From assembly GCA_017515285.1 (NCBI GenBank), contig JAFWGN010000011.1, positions 20,388 through 84,387 on the forward strand: 64,000 bases of DNA, given 5' to 3'. This stretch comes from Candidatus Saccharimonadota bacterium (lineage in GTDB: Bacteria > Patescibacteriota > Saccharimonadia > Saccharimonadales > Saccharimonadaceae). The position numbers and the translations under genes are program-made. Every line of letters begins with the position of its first letter. Position 1 is the first letter of the stretch. This document shows, piece by piece, positions 27,212 through 38,500 of this stretch. Below the pieces are notes generated by a model, which saw only the letters and a program-made list of their open reading frames with translations, searched no databases and was not told where the DNA came from.

Positions 27212-27690
27212 GAATTTTAGGCGTTGACCCAGGCACAGGCATTTGCGGCTTCGGCGTGCTCGAAGTTAGAAAAAAAGGCGCTCCAATTTTGATTGATTCT
27301 GGCGCCATCACCACTCCTCCGCACACTCCCTTGAAAGACCGCCTCCTCGACATCTACGATTCGCTTCATGAGATAATTAAAGAAGATAAACCCGATTGTA
27401 TCTCGATTGAAAAACTCTTTTTCATGCAAAACATCACCACCGGCATCTCCGTTGCCGAGGCCCGCGGTGTCGTTATGCTCGTCGCGGCGCAAAGTAACCT
27501 CCCCATTTACGAATATTCGCCTAATGAGATAAAAAAGGCCATGACCGGCTATGGCCACGCCGACAAAAAACAAATGCAGGAAATGGTCCGCGTTTTTCTC
27601 AAGATGGACGAAGTGATAAAACCTGACGACGCCGCCGACGCCGTCGCCGCCGCCATCGTCCACTCGATGTTTCATAAAAATGAGATATAA
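27208..27690 (+). CDS. ruvC: Holliday junction resolvase RuvC
   Basis: A 160-residue endonuclease that cuts Holliday junctions symmetrically. The acidic catalytic set is visible: D in GVDPGTG near residue 6, E in SIEKLFF near 69, and the pair in KPDDAADAVAAA near 140. Length is typical. It overlaps radA by 4 bases. The -10 box of ruvA overlaps its own stop codon, so ruvA can be transcribed separately. Confidence 0.96.
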   Translation: MRILGVDPGTGICGFGVLEVRKKGAPILIDSGAITTPPHTPLKDRLLDIYDSLHEIIKEDKPDCISIEKLFFMQNITTGISVAEARGVVMLVAAQSNLPIYEYSPNEIKKAMTGYGHADKKQMQEMVRVFLKMDEVIKPDDAADAVAAAIVHSMFHKNEI

Positions 27691-27698
27691 TATATATT

Positions 27699-28274
27699 AT
27701 GATTTCTCATATTAAAGGTATTATTGAAGAAAAGTTCGCGAGTAGCCTCACCATTGACGTCCACGGCATCGGCTACGAGGTTATCGTAAGCGCCCAAGAT
27801 TTCGAGAGCTTAAACCTAAACGACGAAATAAAAATCTATACATACCACAAAGTCTCCGAAACCGACGAAAGCCTATTTGGCTTCACCTCCCTTGCCGCCA
27901 AAAAACTCTTCGAACTCCTAATCTCCGTCAACGGCATTGGCCCGAAAGCCGCCATGTCTATTCTCTCCCTTGCCTCTCCCGAAGAAGTAAGAAACGCCAT
28001 CGCAAACGCCGACGTGGCCTTCGTTTCAAAAGCCGCCGGCGTCGGGAAAAAGTCCGCCGAACGCGTCATTGTCGACCTTTCCGACAAGGTCGGTCTCCCG
28101 ACTCATTACGGCGCCACCCTTGTTAAAACTAAAGAACAAAAACCGGAAACCGACGAGGCATTGGACGCCCTCATCGCCCTCGGCTTCCCGCTCAAAGAGG
28201 CCACCGCCGCACTAGAGAGTATAGACGTCAACCTCCCCGTCGAAGACCGTATCCGTCTTGCGCTAAAGAAATAA
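27699..28274 (+). CDS. ruvA: Holliday junction branch migration protein RuvA
   Basis: A 191-residue DNA-binding subunit of the RuvAB motor. It has an N-terminal OB fold (IKGIIEEKF, IDVHGIGYEV), two helix-hairpin-helix motifs (VNGIGPKAAMSIL and AAGVGKKSAERVIVDL), and a C-terminal three-helix domain that contacts RuvB (DEALDALIALGFPLKEATAAL). TATAAT (27686-27691) ends 7 bases before the ATG. ruvB is not in the window. Confidence 0.96.
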   Translation: MISHIKGIIEEKFASSLTIDVHGIGYEVIVSAQDFESLNLNDEIKIYTYHKVSETDESLFGFTSLAAKKLFELLISVNGIGPKAAMSILSLASPEEVRNAIANADVAFVSKAAGVGKKSAERVIVDLSDKVGLPTHYGATLVKTKEQKPETDEALDALIALGFPLKEATAALESIDVNLPVEDRIRLALKK

Positions 28275-28286
28275 TTATGTTATAAT
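28258..28286 (+). promoter_or_regulatory. Promoter of the orphan gene at 28344
   Basis: TTGCGC (28258-28263) inside the end of ruvA, a 17-base spacer, and TATAAT (28281-28286). It gives a leader of about 50 bases ending in AAGGAGG. Confidence 0.7.
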
Positions 28287-28343
28287 ATATACACCCTACT
28301 CTAAAGTTGGGAAAAATTTTGCACCTTTACAAGGAGGAAAACC

Positions 28344-29336
28344 ATGAACAACGACTTTATTATTGGCGCCGCCACTGGTTACTGTGAAAAAGCCAGCCTC
28401 GACAACAACGACATAACCGATTTTGTTGGCTTCCTCGCAAAAGTTCTTGAGGAATTCCCGAAACTCTATGCTGCCGTCGACGAAAACTGCCTCGAAGACT
28501 TTATTAGTTTCGCTTGGTGGGCTTACGCCGGTCGGACTTCCGTTCTCGAGGACTTTTTCCTCGGAACCTGTTGGCCGATTGACGGAGAGCCGCGTCCACT
28601 AGTTGAAGACTCGAACTTCGCCCGGGCGCTCGAAACCGACCCGCTCGCCGTCCATACGCGTATCAAGATCAAGGACTACGTTAAACATACCAATTGGATT
28701 TTTCACAAAACCGAGAATTTACCGAACATTTTTCTCTATGGCGGCGAAACCGTCCCCGAACGTCTGGTTGGTTTGCGCCAGTGCAAAATTACTCGCGTAA
28801 ATCCCCAGTACAGACTTGCCACGAACTACATTTTTCCGAGTCGTATTCAACAAAAGAATATCGACGACATCCCGGACTCCAATCTCCCCGGTTACGAAGG
28901 GGCGCAGATTGCAAAACACATGAAGAATACTATCAATCTCGACCAGTTCGAAGCGACTCAAAACGTATTTATCATTGATAATCATACGCTAACGTTCCAG
29001 GAAGAGGCCATGAAAAGTCTTCTAAAACGCGCGGAGTTTTATCTTACTCCTCACGGCCGCGTCCTTTTCGACATTCCGTTCATCAGTCTCGACGCCCTCA
29101 CTGCGCACAGCCCAATCTGGCGCCTCGCCTCTTACAGAGCGAGCAACTCTCTGGACCGCCCCGAGACTATCAACGAAAACGTCTTCCACGTTATCAAAAT
29201 AGTCAACGATTTCAACGCCGCTCAAGAACGCCGTGACCGCGCCCTCTTCGAGGTCGAAGACATCAAGGTAACGGTTAATAATCACTATTTTACCGACCCT
29301 TGCGGTCTCCGTGTCTATTTGAAGAAAAGCGAATAA
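28344..29336 (+). CDS. Uncharacterised cytosolic protein, weakly methyltransferase-like
   Basis: A 330-residue soluble protein with no signal peptide or span. I do not recognise the family. One stretch, NVFIIDNHTLTFQEEAMKSL, followed by AEFYLTPHGRVLFDIPF, has the strand-helix-strand layout of the later half of class I SAM-dependent methyltransferases. The glycine-rich SAM loop is not evident, so this is weak. The ATG has an excellent ribosome site (AAGGAGGAAAACC) and a promoter with a real leader. In this it resembles the other orphan genes of the window and differs from the leaderless genes around it. A terminator follows, so it is monocistronic. Confidence 0.65.
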   Translation: MNNDFIIGAATGYCEKASLDNNDITDFVGFLAKVLEEFPKLYAAVDENCLEDFISFAWWAYAGRTSVLEDFFLGTCWPIDGEPRPLVEDSNFARALETDPLAVHTRIKIKDYVKHTNWIFHKTENLPNIFLYGGETVPERLVGLRQCKITRVNPQYRLATNYIFPSRIQQKNIDDIPDSNLPGYEGAQIAKHMKNTINLDQFEATQNVFIIDNHTLTFQEEAMKSLLKRAEFYLTPHGRVLFDIPFISLDALTAHSPIWRLASYRASNSLDRPETINENVFHVIKIVNDFNAAQERRDRALFEVEDIKVTVNNHYFTDPCGLRVYLKKSE

Positions 29337-29388
29337 CCCGCCCTAAGTGTCGTCTTCCTCCTCCCGCCCGTCCACGTCAGGACAAGAA

Positions 29389-29419
29389 AATCTCCCTAGG
29401 TTTAGGGAGATTCTTTTTT
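29389..29419 (+). terminator. Intrinsic terminator
   Basis: AATCTCCCTA (29389-29398) pairs with TAGGGAGATT (29403-29412), then six T. Confidence 0.9.
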
Positions 29420-29492
29420 CTCCTAAACCCCTCTTCCAAAATCCGCAAAAATATGATAAAATACATGTAATTGTCTAATAAAAGGTTAAAAA

Positions 29493-29873
29493 ATGAGTTT
29501 TTCTATCTTACAAAAAATCGGTGACGCTCAAAAGAAAGCTGCGGTTGTTGATGTCCGCTCTGGCGACACCGTCAAAGTTACCCAAAAAATTAAAGAAGGC
29601 GAAAAGTTCCGCTCCCAGGTTTTCGAAGGCGTCGTCGTCCGCGTCGATCGCAAAGAGTCGCACACCGCTCGTATCGTCGTCAGAAAAATCGCCTCCGGCG
29701 TTGGTGTCGAAAAGTCCTTCCTTCTTCATTCTCCGCTCGTCGAGAAAATCGAAGTTGTCCGCCGTTCCAAGGTCCGCCGCAATAATTTGAGCTACCTCCG
29801 CGAACGTAGCGGCAAATCCGCCCGCCTCGAAGGTAAAGATTTCGACCGTAACGCGGTAAACACCATTGAATAA
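29493..29873 (+). CDS. rplS: 50S ribosomal protein L19
   Basis: A 126-residue L19, at the interface of the two ribosomal subunits. Recognisable blocks are VDVRSGDTVKVTQKIKEG, FEGVVVRV, ARIVVRKIASGVGVEKSF, SPLVEKIEVVRRSKVRR and YLRERSGKSARL. A C-terminal extension of about 15 residues is present. AAAAGG at 29480-29485 is the ribosome site. Its last 8 bases overlap the RNase HII gene. Confidence 0.97.
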   Translation: MSFSILQKIGDAQKKAAVVDVRSGDTVKVTQKIKEGEKFRSQVFEGVVVRVDRKESHTARIVVRKIASGVGVEKSFLLHSPLVEKIEVVRRSKVRRNNLSYLRERSGKSARLEGKDFDRNAVNTIE

Positions 29874-30816
29874 GACAATCTTGGGGGTTGACGAAGTTGG
29901 TCGCGGCCCTTGGGCAGGGCCGCTTGTCATTGGCGCCGTAATTTTACCAAAAGACGCGGAAGGGAACTATCCCGATTGGGTCGCGCCTCTAACTGACTCT
30001 AAAAAACTCTCCGAGAAAAAGCGCGAGGAATACTCGAAGATTATTCTAAAAAACGCCCTTGCCGCCGGTCTCGGTTGGGTTTCGTCCGAAGAAATCGACT
30101 CGCTCGGCCTTTCCGAGAGTCTGCGTCTCGCCACTCGCCGCGCCGTGAAAGAAGTCCAAACCAAAAAAGTCCCGTTCGGAGAAATCATTATTGACGGAAC
30201 GCAAAACTTCCTCGCCGGCACCGCTTTAGAAAAATATGTCACGGTCCTCAAAAAGGCCGATCTTTTAATTAAGGAAGTCTCCGCCGCCTCCATCATCGCT
30301 AAGGTCGCCCGCGACAACTACATGAAAGACCTCGCCAAAAAGTTTCCCGAATACGGTTTTGAAAAGCACGTCGGCTACGGTACTAAACTCCATAAACAAA
30401 TGCTCGAACAATTCGGCCCCTGCCCCGAACATAGAAATAGTTTTAAACCATTAAAAAAGTCGGACAAAATAACAACTAAAGAACTTGGTGACCGGGCGGA
30501 AAATCTTGTCGCAAATTACCTCGTCCGAAGCGGGCATAGGATTGTTGCCCGCAACCATAAAACCAGATTTTATGAAATCGATATTGTTTCGACGAAGGAC
30601 GACAAAATCTATTTTACTGAAGTGAAGTATCGCAAGAGTCAATATCGCGGCACCTCGCTCGACATGGTAACGCCAAAAAAGCTAAGCCAAATGACTTTCG
30701 CGGCGCAAAGTTTTTTAAAATACTTCAAAGACTTCGAAAACTATTCGCCCCTTCTCGCCGTCGGTCTCATCAAAGGCGAAGATTTTGAATTTGACGATTG
30801 GCTCGTCCTCGACTAA
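29866..30816 (+). CDS. rnhB: RNase HII fused to a YraN-type nuclease-like domain
   Basis: A 316-residue fusion. Residues 1-200 are RNase HII, which cleaves RNA at ribonucleotides embedded in DNA. The catalytic acids sit in GVDEVGRG, IIIDGTQNF and AKVARDNY. After a KKSDK linker, residues about 206-316 match the YraN/UPF0102 family: GDRAENLVANYLVRSGHRIV, then YEIDIVS and YFTEVKYRKS. These keep the E, EID and EVK pattern of a restriction-endonuclease-like fold. rnhB and yraN are neighbours in many bacteria; here they are one polypeptide. The start is TTG at 29866, inside the end of rplS, so translation is probably coupled. A terminator follows. Confidence 0.93.
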   Translation: MNKTILGVDEVGRGPWAGPLVIGAVILPKDAEGNYPDWVAPLTDSKKLSEKKREEYSKIILKNALAAGLGWVSSEEIDSLGLSESLRLATRRAVKEVQTKKVPFGEIIIDGTQNFLAGTALEKYVTVLKKADLLIKEVSAASIIAKVARDNYMKDLAKKFPEYGFEKHVGYGTKLHKQMLEQFGPCPEHRNSFKPLKKSDKITTKELGDRAENLVANYLVRSGHRIVARNHKTRFYEIDIVSTKDDKIYFTEVKYRKSQYRGTSLDMVTPKKLSQMTFAAQSFLKYFKDFENYSPLLAVGLIKGEDFEFDDWLVLD

Positions 30817-30827
30817 AGCTCTGAAAA

Positions 30828-30857
30828 ATCCCCCTGATTCAGGGGGATACTTTTTTC
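30828..30857 (+). terminator. Intrinsic terminator
   Basis: ATCCCCCTGA (30828-30837) pairs with TCAGGGGGAT (30839-30848), followed by six T (30851-30856). A run of A on the left could help end the minus-strand gene as well. Confidence 0.88.
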
Positions 30858-30897
30858 TCCGAAAAAAGTATCGAAGAACTTTATTCGGAAAACTCGG

Positions 30898-32424
30898 TTA
30901 GAAAAGTTGAGCATGATGGTGTTCGCGCATCTCGCGCTGACGTTTGGCGATGAGTTTAACCAGGGCGTGCCGAACAACCTCTTCTTCCGTAAACGTTACC
31001 TGCGCAACCATCGGGTCGTCTTTAATAATTTCTCGAGCATAAACAATACCATTATTGTCGCGATCGAGATATATAGAGTGAATTTGCTCGATGTCCCCCG
31101 TGATAATCATCTTGCCATGGTCGCCAATGCGTTTAAGAAGCATGTCGGCCTGTTTGCGATTCTGGTCTTGGAATTCGTCATAGACGGCGATTTCTTTCGT
31201 GAAATCACGACCCCGGGCATAATAAACCGGAATATTCTCAAACCAACCCCAGAGCTGCTCCACATCTTCCATAATACGCTTTTTAAGCGGTGTCTTTTCG
31301 CCGCCATGCGGATAATTCTTGGTCTTAAGTAGGTAGTTCTTGAGTGCGTTCTTAATCGGCTGGACGCTCGGGTTCATTTTCTCATTAAGGTCGCCCGGCA
31401 GTGCGCCAAGTTTGTCTTCGTCCGTGTCGCAAGGAACGACCGTAGCGCCGATGTAGGTATGACGGTCACGGCAGGAAAACAGGCTAAACACGGTTGACAT
31501 AAACGTCTTTCCCGAACCGGCCGGTCCAGTGCAGATTACGCAGGGAATCGTATAGTCCATCAGCGCTTCTGCATAAATCGCCTGGCCTTCGTTCATGGGA
31601 GGAATCGGGAATAGTCGCCAGTGATCCATCTGAATAATGGCGTCATTCTCCTTGTCGTAACGCCCAACGTGATAAAACTGGGTCCTATCGTAAGACTTCG
31701 GAAGCTCTCCGGACTCTGGACTCATGATTAAAAACTCATTCGCAATCAGCGGAGGCTCCTTTGGACAAGCGTCTCGCCACTCTGCGCCGGTAATTTTATC
31801 GCCGTCGTAGAATTTCATGAACAGCTCATCGGGCAGTTTTACGTTTCTTCGTCCACTGTATGGCGCCGGCGGAGTGTATCCGAACCGTGAAGTTTTTAGA
31901 CCGAGTGTGTTTGCTCGAATCGCCATGCCGTTATCGTTCGTAAGAAGGATTGTCGATTCGGGATTGAGTATACTAAAATCAGTCGCGGTTCCGTCAATCG
32001 CGATTCCGCTTGCCGAAAACTGTGCCGCTTTTGCCGCCAAGATAATCTGGCCGTCCATATCGCGTTCTGTCGGCCGGAACGGTAAACAGCGAGAAAAATC
32101 ATGGTGTATCGGCAGAATCGAAACGTCGTAGTCGCAAGTCTTAACGGAAATTGGCGCGTTGAGTCTATAAACGTCTTCCATCCGAAGATTTGCGCGTTCC
32201 GAGATGCTCCGAATTCTGTGCAGCGCTTCGCGGGCGGAATAGCCACGGTCGGTTTGCTCGCTCTTGAATTTCTCAAGTTCCATAACCACCGGAACCGGGA
32301 TAATCAAATTCGAACCAGAAATATCAATTTTTGGGTTCTCGAGCGTGATATGAGTGCCGTTCGGAATAATGTCCACGTAGTCAATCGCAATATTGGTGTC
32401 AATTACATAGTTCATCGTGCCCAT
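30898..32424 (-). CDS. PIN-PhoH family protein (RNase domain plus ATPase)
   Basis: A 508-residue protein combining a PIN nuclease domain (NYVIDTNIAIDYVD at the N terminus, with later acidic residues) and a PhoH-type P-loop ATPase. Walker A is GPAGSGKT near residue 300, and Walker B is IAVYDEFQDQN, where DEAQN is more usual, followed by ITGDIEQIH. PIN-PhoH proteins are thought to be RNA helicase-ribonucleases, sometimes linked with toxin-antitoxin activity. The start is taken at 32424 where GGAGGGGG precedes the ATG; longer in-frame openings would run through a probable leader. It is on the opposite strand from its neighbours and monocistronic. I expect it to act in RNA turnover. Confidence 0.88.
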   Translation of the reverse strand: MGTMNYVIDTNIAIDYVDIIPNGTHITLENPKIDISGSNLIIPVPVVMELEKFKSEQTDRGYSAREALHRIRSISERANLRMEDVYRLNAPISVKTCDYDVSILPIHHDFSRCLPFRPTERDMDGQIILAAKAAQFSASGIAIDGTATDFSILNPESTILLTNDNGMAIRANTLGLKTSRFGYTPPAPYSGRRNVKLPDELFMKFYDGDKITGAEWRDACPKEPPLIANEFLIMSPESGELPKSYDRTQFYHVGRYDKENDAIIQMDHWRLFPIPPMNEGQAIYAEALMDYTIPCVICTGPAGSGKTFMSTVFSLFSCRDRHTYIGATVVPCDTDEDKLGALPGDLNEKMNPSVQPIKNALKNYLLKTKNYPHGGEKTPLKKRIMEDVEQLWGWFENIPVYYARGRDFTKEIAVYDEFQDQNRKQADMLLKRIGDHGKMIITGDIEQIHSIYLDRDNNGIVYAREIIKDDPMVAQVTFTEEEVVRHALVKLIAKRQREMREHHHAQLF

Positions 32425-32550
32425 AATTTCCCCCTCCTTTTCTTCTCTAACTGTGAAGGTCCAAAGACATTGGTGGGCACCAAGAGGTCCTAAAAATATG
32501 TTACCAAAAAGTCTGGATTTTTTGAAGCGTGAGCGGTATAATAAAAACAT

Positions 32551-35500
32551 ATGCAAGAAGAGTTGAGGTTAGAAAACAAACACACTTTAAATAAACTCGG
32601 AAAAAAGTTTTGGATTCCGGTTTTTGCTCTCCTTGCTGCCGCGCTTATTATTGGGACTTTTTCAATCGTCCGCGCGATTACTAGCTCCGGCGATGCGACC
32701 TGGATCGACTCCGCCGCCTCCGTCGGTGGCTATGAACACGACGGCGCCTACCCAATTTATTACGGCACCGACACCAACACTTCCGGTTGGAAGCCCTGGT
32801 CAACTCGTTGGTATAAAGTAACGACCTCGAGCGGAACTAGCGACGCAATGTGTCTCGAAGCCTCGCTCACCACCCCCTCCGGGTCCGGCACGACTAGCAT
32901 TAACCACATGGATGTTGAGCGAATTATGCTTGCAACCGTCCCGAGTTACAGTGAGGCGTCCGTAGCCGCCGGCGGCCCCGATTATTATACGCTCTTCGCG
33001 AACTCTTTCGACTGGTCATCTTACACCTCGCAAATCACCAACCTCATGACCCGCGACACGAACATCGTTTACGCCTCAAACGACTCTCGCGCCAACATCA
33101 ACTCAAGCGGCGAAGAAATCGTCAAATACACCGATTATTACTATGGTTGCTCCAATTACTACAACAGCTCATGCAACAAATCTCTCTCCAACTCCGAAGT
33201 CAACCTCACCGACGCCATCTTTGCCATGGGGCACATGATGGCGAGCGGTGTCTATTCTTCCGATTATTTTGGCCTTACCTCCGCCGACATCTCCGTTCTC
33301 TCGACCGTCCAATACGCCATCGACACTTGGTTCGACAACAATTACCCCAACGCCACCGACGAATACCAATCCTACACCACCTTCGTCTCCAGCGAAAGCA
33401 ACACTCAAAGCGTCGGTTGGCTCGAATATTCCGGCCCCACCTCAACCGAATTCCGCATTCACAAAACTGATACTAACGGCAACGACCTCTCTGGCGCCAC
33501 TTTCGCCGTTTACTATTGCGACGATGTTAATTGCCGAACCGCTTCTACTCTTATCGGCACTTATGCCACCACTAACGGCTACACCGACTGTATCTCTCTT
33601 GATTCCTCTAAGGTCATGGACGGGTATGTACGGATTAGGTTTTACGAAACCGTCGCGCCACCAGGTTACAAACTCGACAGCACCAATAACAACGAGGCCT
33701 ACGCTGTCGGGACGACTTGTAGCGACGGCACCACTAGGGCCCAAAATAACGAAAAAGCCACTTCCGTCTATGTCAAAATCAACAAGTTTGACGCCGAAAC
33801 TTTAAGTTCCGCCTCCCGCGGCTCTGTTTCGGTCGTCGGCTCCACCTACGGCGTCTATAACAGCGCCGGCACCGAAGTCGCTTCCATCACCATCGGCAGT
33901 GATGGCACCGGCACCTCAAACACGGTCATCTCCGAGGGGACAAATTATTATATCCAAGAAAAATCCGCCGCCACCGGCTACACTGCCAACTCTTCCCAAC
34001 GCATTACTTTTAGCGTCTCCTCCTCCGACGCCGACGGAAGCACGAAAAACTTCACCTCAAGCTCCACTGCTTGTTCTTCAAGCTCAACTAGCGCTTGCTA
34101 TTTCACTGATTCAGTTATCAAAGGCAGATTTAGTTTGTCCAAAACCGGTTACGAACTCGGGACAAACGGTTCCTCCTCGTCAAGAAACCTGAGCGGAATT
34201 TACTTCACCGCCGTCAACAAAGCCGACTCATCAATTTCCTATACCGTCGGCCCGACCGCTTCCGACGGCTCCATAACGAGCCCCGAAATGGTTTATGGAA
34301 ACTACACCGTAACCGAAACTAGAAGCTCCGCCAATTCCGCCTACAATCTTCTTTCCTTTGATGTCTCAATTACGAACTCTTCGACTTCCGCTCTCGGAAC
34401 AAAACTAAACGAAATCCCCGACACTCCGAGCCTCTCGACCGTCGCTAGAAACTCCAACTCAACTCACGAAAATCCCGAAAAGGAGCTTGAAATCTCCGGC
34501 TCCGCTAGTGTTACCGACCGCATTACCTGCTCCGGCCTTCAATCCGGCTCGTCCTACAAAATCTCCGGAGAAATCTGGAATAAAACCACCGGCGCAAAAA
34601 CCTCCTCCACCGGCACTTCAACCTTCACCGCCGACTCTTCCGGAACGTGCGGAAACCTCGATATGCTTTTCTCGTCTCTCGACACTTCCGCCTTAATGGG
34701 TAACACTCTCGGAATTAAGCAATACCTTTACAAACAAAACGGCAGCGACTGGATTTTGATCGCGATGCACAACACCGACCTCTCCGATACTAACGAACAG
34801 CTCACCGTTAGGGCTGTCGAAATCAAAACCACCGCAACGACTTCCCGTTCCAATAATAAACAACTCGCCGTCGGCAAAGTCACCATAACCGACCGTATCG
34901 AACTCACCGGCCTCACTAACGGCGTCACTTATCAACTTCGCGGAACCCTGAAGGATGCGTCCGGAAATACGATTACCTTATCAAACGGCGACGCCTCCAA
35001 GACCGAATCCTACACCATGGCCTCTGCAACCGGCGCCACCGTTTACGTCAACATGGACCTCGAATTCGATTCGTCAAATTATATCGGCGGCAACATCGTT
35101 GTCTTCGAAACCGTTCTGACCAGTTCCGGCACCGAACTCGCAAAGCACGAAAGCCTTTCCGACACAGACCAAACCGTTTCCGTCCTTACCCCGTCCATCT
35201 CCACCGTCGCCGTCAACGGCCGTGACGGCTCCAGCAAGGAAATTGAAGTCGGGAACACCACCATCGTTGACACCGTTACCTTTAGTGGACTTTCCGTAGG
35301 TAGTGTCTATCGCCTCGAAGGTGAATTGTGGGATGTTGCCACTAACACCAAGATCGGCTCGACCGCTTCAACCAATTTTACGGCCAGCTCCGAGAACGGC
35401 AACACCAACATGACGTTCAATATCGACACCTCAACTCTCGTTGGTAAGCAAATTGTTGTTTATGAATATCTTTATTATGGCAACAATAAAATCGCCGAAC

Positions 35501-38500
35501 ACGTCTCCTCCTCCGATGCCGACCAAACCGTCACGGTAAGAACTCCGACCGTCGACACTACTGCTGTTGACAATTCCGATAATGACAAACTCCTCGAAGT
35601 CGGCTCTGGTATCCGGATTAAAGATACTGTCGCCTATGATGGACTCATACCGAACGATTCCTACACTCTCGTCATGAAAGTCGTCAAGCGTAGCGATCCG
35701 TCCGTCGAAGTCGCGACCGGTTCTAAAGACTTCCAAGCCTCCGACGTCAGCGGCACAGTTGACGTCGTAAGTGCCGTCTTCAATTCCTCGACCCTCCACG
35801 ACGAAAACCTCCGCGGCCTCGACCTCGTTGTCTTTGAATATCTCTACCACGGCAGCACTCAAATCGCCAAACACGAAGACAAGGACGACGACAACCAAAT
35901 CGTCACGGTAAGAACTCCGACTGTCGAAACCACCGCCGTCGATAACGCTGATGGCGACAAGCTCCTCGAAGTTGACGAAGGTGTCGTCATTAAAGATACC
36001 GTAACTTATGACGGTCTCGTCAACGACGACAAATACACTCTAAAGCTCACCCTTCGCCGAAAAGACAACCCCGACACTATCATCTCTTCCGGAGTAACGA
36101 GAGATTTTTCCGCCCAGTCCAGTCCCAACAACAAAGTTAACGTTTTAAGCTCCGCCTTCGATACCACCCAGCTCCACGACGCGAATTTCCAGGGTCTAAA
36201 TCTCGTAGTTTACGAAGAACTGTATTATGGCGACGTCCTCATCGCCACACACGAAGACTCTGACGACGAAGCCCAAACCGTCACGGTAAAAACCCCAACC
36301 ATCGCCACTACCGCTTACGACGCCCAAAATCACACCCGCGAACTCCCACTTGGCACGACCACCATTATTGACGAAGTACGTTACACTAATCTCGTCGCCG
36401 GAAAAGAATATAAACTCAAAGGCACACTTATGAACAAGACCACCGGCGAGCCAGTCAAAAACGCGAGCGGCAACGCCATTGTCGGCGAAGGAACATTTAC
36501 CGCCTCGGACGCATCCGGTTCCACCGACCTCACTTTCTCTGTCAATTTTGACGCGGTTCTATTCTTTGATTATAGCGCCGCCTCTCAGCCCGTCTTTGTC
36601 GCCTATGAAGAACTTTATAAGAACGATGTCCAAATCGCCGAGCATAAAGACATTAACGACGATGACCAATCTATCTCTATCAACCGCCCGACAATTAAAA
36701 CCAAGGCGACTTGGAAAGTCAACGACGACATGACTCAAGATTCCAATATGCTTGGTGTCGGTGATGTTATCATGAAAGACTACATCGAATACGAAGGTCT
36801 CGTCGAGGGCGAATGGTACACCGTCATCGCCTCCATTTACAACCCAGAAACCGGCGCCACCCTAGAAATCGACGACGAATCCGTCGAGAACTCCAAAACC
36901 TTCAAAGCCGACAGCAAAGGCAAAGGTACTGTCGCCATAGAAATCAACCTCAACACCATCTCCCTCCAAGGTAAGAGCTTCGTTGTCTATGAACGTCTTT
37001 ATCGAGCCGAGAGCAAGCACGGCGATGGCCGTCTTCTTGACATCCACGAAGAAGCCCTAAATGCCGGCACCCAAACCTTCACGGTTAAGGTCGCGAGTAT
37101 CGGCACCACGGCGTCCGATAAAACCGACGGTGACAATGTCCTCACTCATGAAGAAGGCCAGACCATTAACGACGTCGTCCATTACGACGGTCTCCTTATG
37201 GACGAAGAATATACACTTTACGGTTATCTCTGGGACAAAACCAACAATAAACCTCTCCTCGACACTAACGGCAAGCGCATTGAGTCTTTCTCGACCTTTA
37301 CCACACCAAGAAAGTCCGACAATGGCGACGTCACGGTGGAGTTTGCCGTCGATGCAACCGACCTTCCTGGCGCAGAGATTGTCGTCCTCGAATATCTCTT
37401 CTCTGGCGGCAAGAGCTCCATTCCGACCGACAGCGACGGTTACCCGGACACCTCCAAAGTCGTCACCAAACATGAGGACCTAAACGATGCCAACCAAACC
37501 GTAAAAGTTTCTATGCGCGTCGGAACGACCGCGGCGGACTTCCTCGACGGCGATCAAGAAATTGGCGTCGGCGATGTTAAGGTCGTCGATAAAATGAAGT
37601 ACGAAGGCGCCAAGCAAGGCGAAACCTACAAAGCCAAGGGTTGGCTCGTCAACAAAGAAGACGGCTTGAAAGCAAAAAGCGTCGTCATCACTTGCTCGAC
37701 CGTCAATGAAGACGAATCCGAAGAAAACACCGAGGAAGAAGAAGCTTCCTGCACTCGTAGCTATGTTGACATCGAAGGTGAACAAACTTTCGTCGTCGGC
37801 TCGGCCGGCTTTGAAGAAACTACTGGCATTGTCTCGATTGAATTTGAGTTTGATGACCGCGAGTTGATCGGTAAAGAGCTCGTCGTCTTCGAGGAACTTT
37901 ACCTCGTAAACGGCAACGAAGAAACTCTCGTCGCCGAACATAAAGACCTCTCTGACGCCGGTCAAACCATCACCGTCGCCACCCCAGAAATCCGCACCAT
38001 CGCAACCGACGCCCTCGACGGTGACAAGGAACTCTTAAACGACGCCGACGTCATGATTCGCGACCAAGTCGAGTATAAAGGCCTTGTCCCCGGAACGCTC
38101 TATACTCTCAACGGCGTCCTGGTTGACCGCAAGACCGGCGAACGCCTTTCCGGCGACGCCGCGGAAGCTACCTACACTTTCGAGGCCACGCGCGAATCTG
38201 GCACCGAGTCAATCGAATTCACCATTAACACTTCCGGAATGAACGGGCGCGAGATCGTCGTCTTCGAAACCCTTTACCTCGAAGACGAAGCAAACGAAGA
38301 AAACAAACTCGCCGAACACAAAGACCTTGAAGACGGCAACCAAACCGTCTGGGTCAAAACCCCCACCCCGTCCGTCCCAAACACCGGTCTCCTCACTCGC
38401 TTCTTCGATCGCGTTACCGAACCTAGCGTCCTCGCCATTCTCGGCGGGCTCGCCGTCGTCTCCACCGGAATCTATGTTTACATGCGCCTGAACTCTCGCC

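Noticed and set aside
32455..32500. Third copy of the structured RNA
   Set aside because: GGCACCAAGAGG resembles the 5' arm, but there is no matching 3' arm, no terminator and no inner hairpin.
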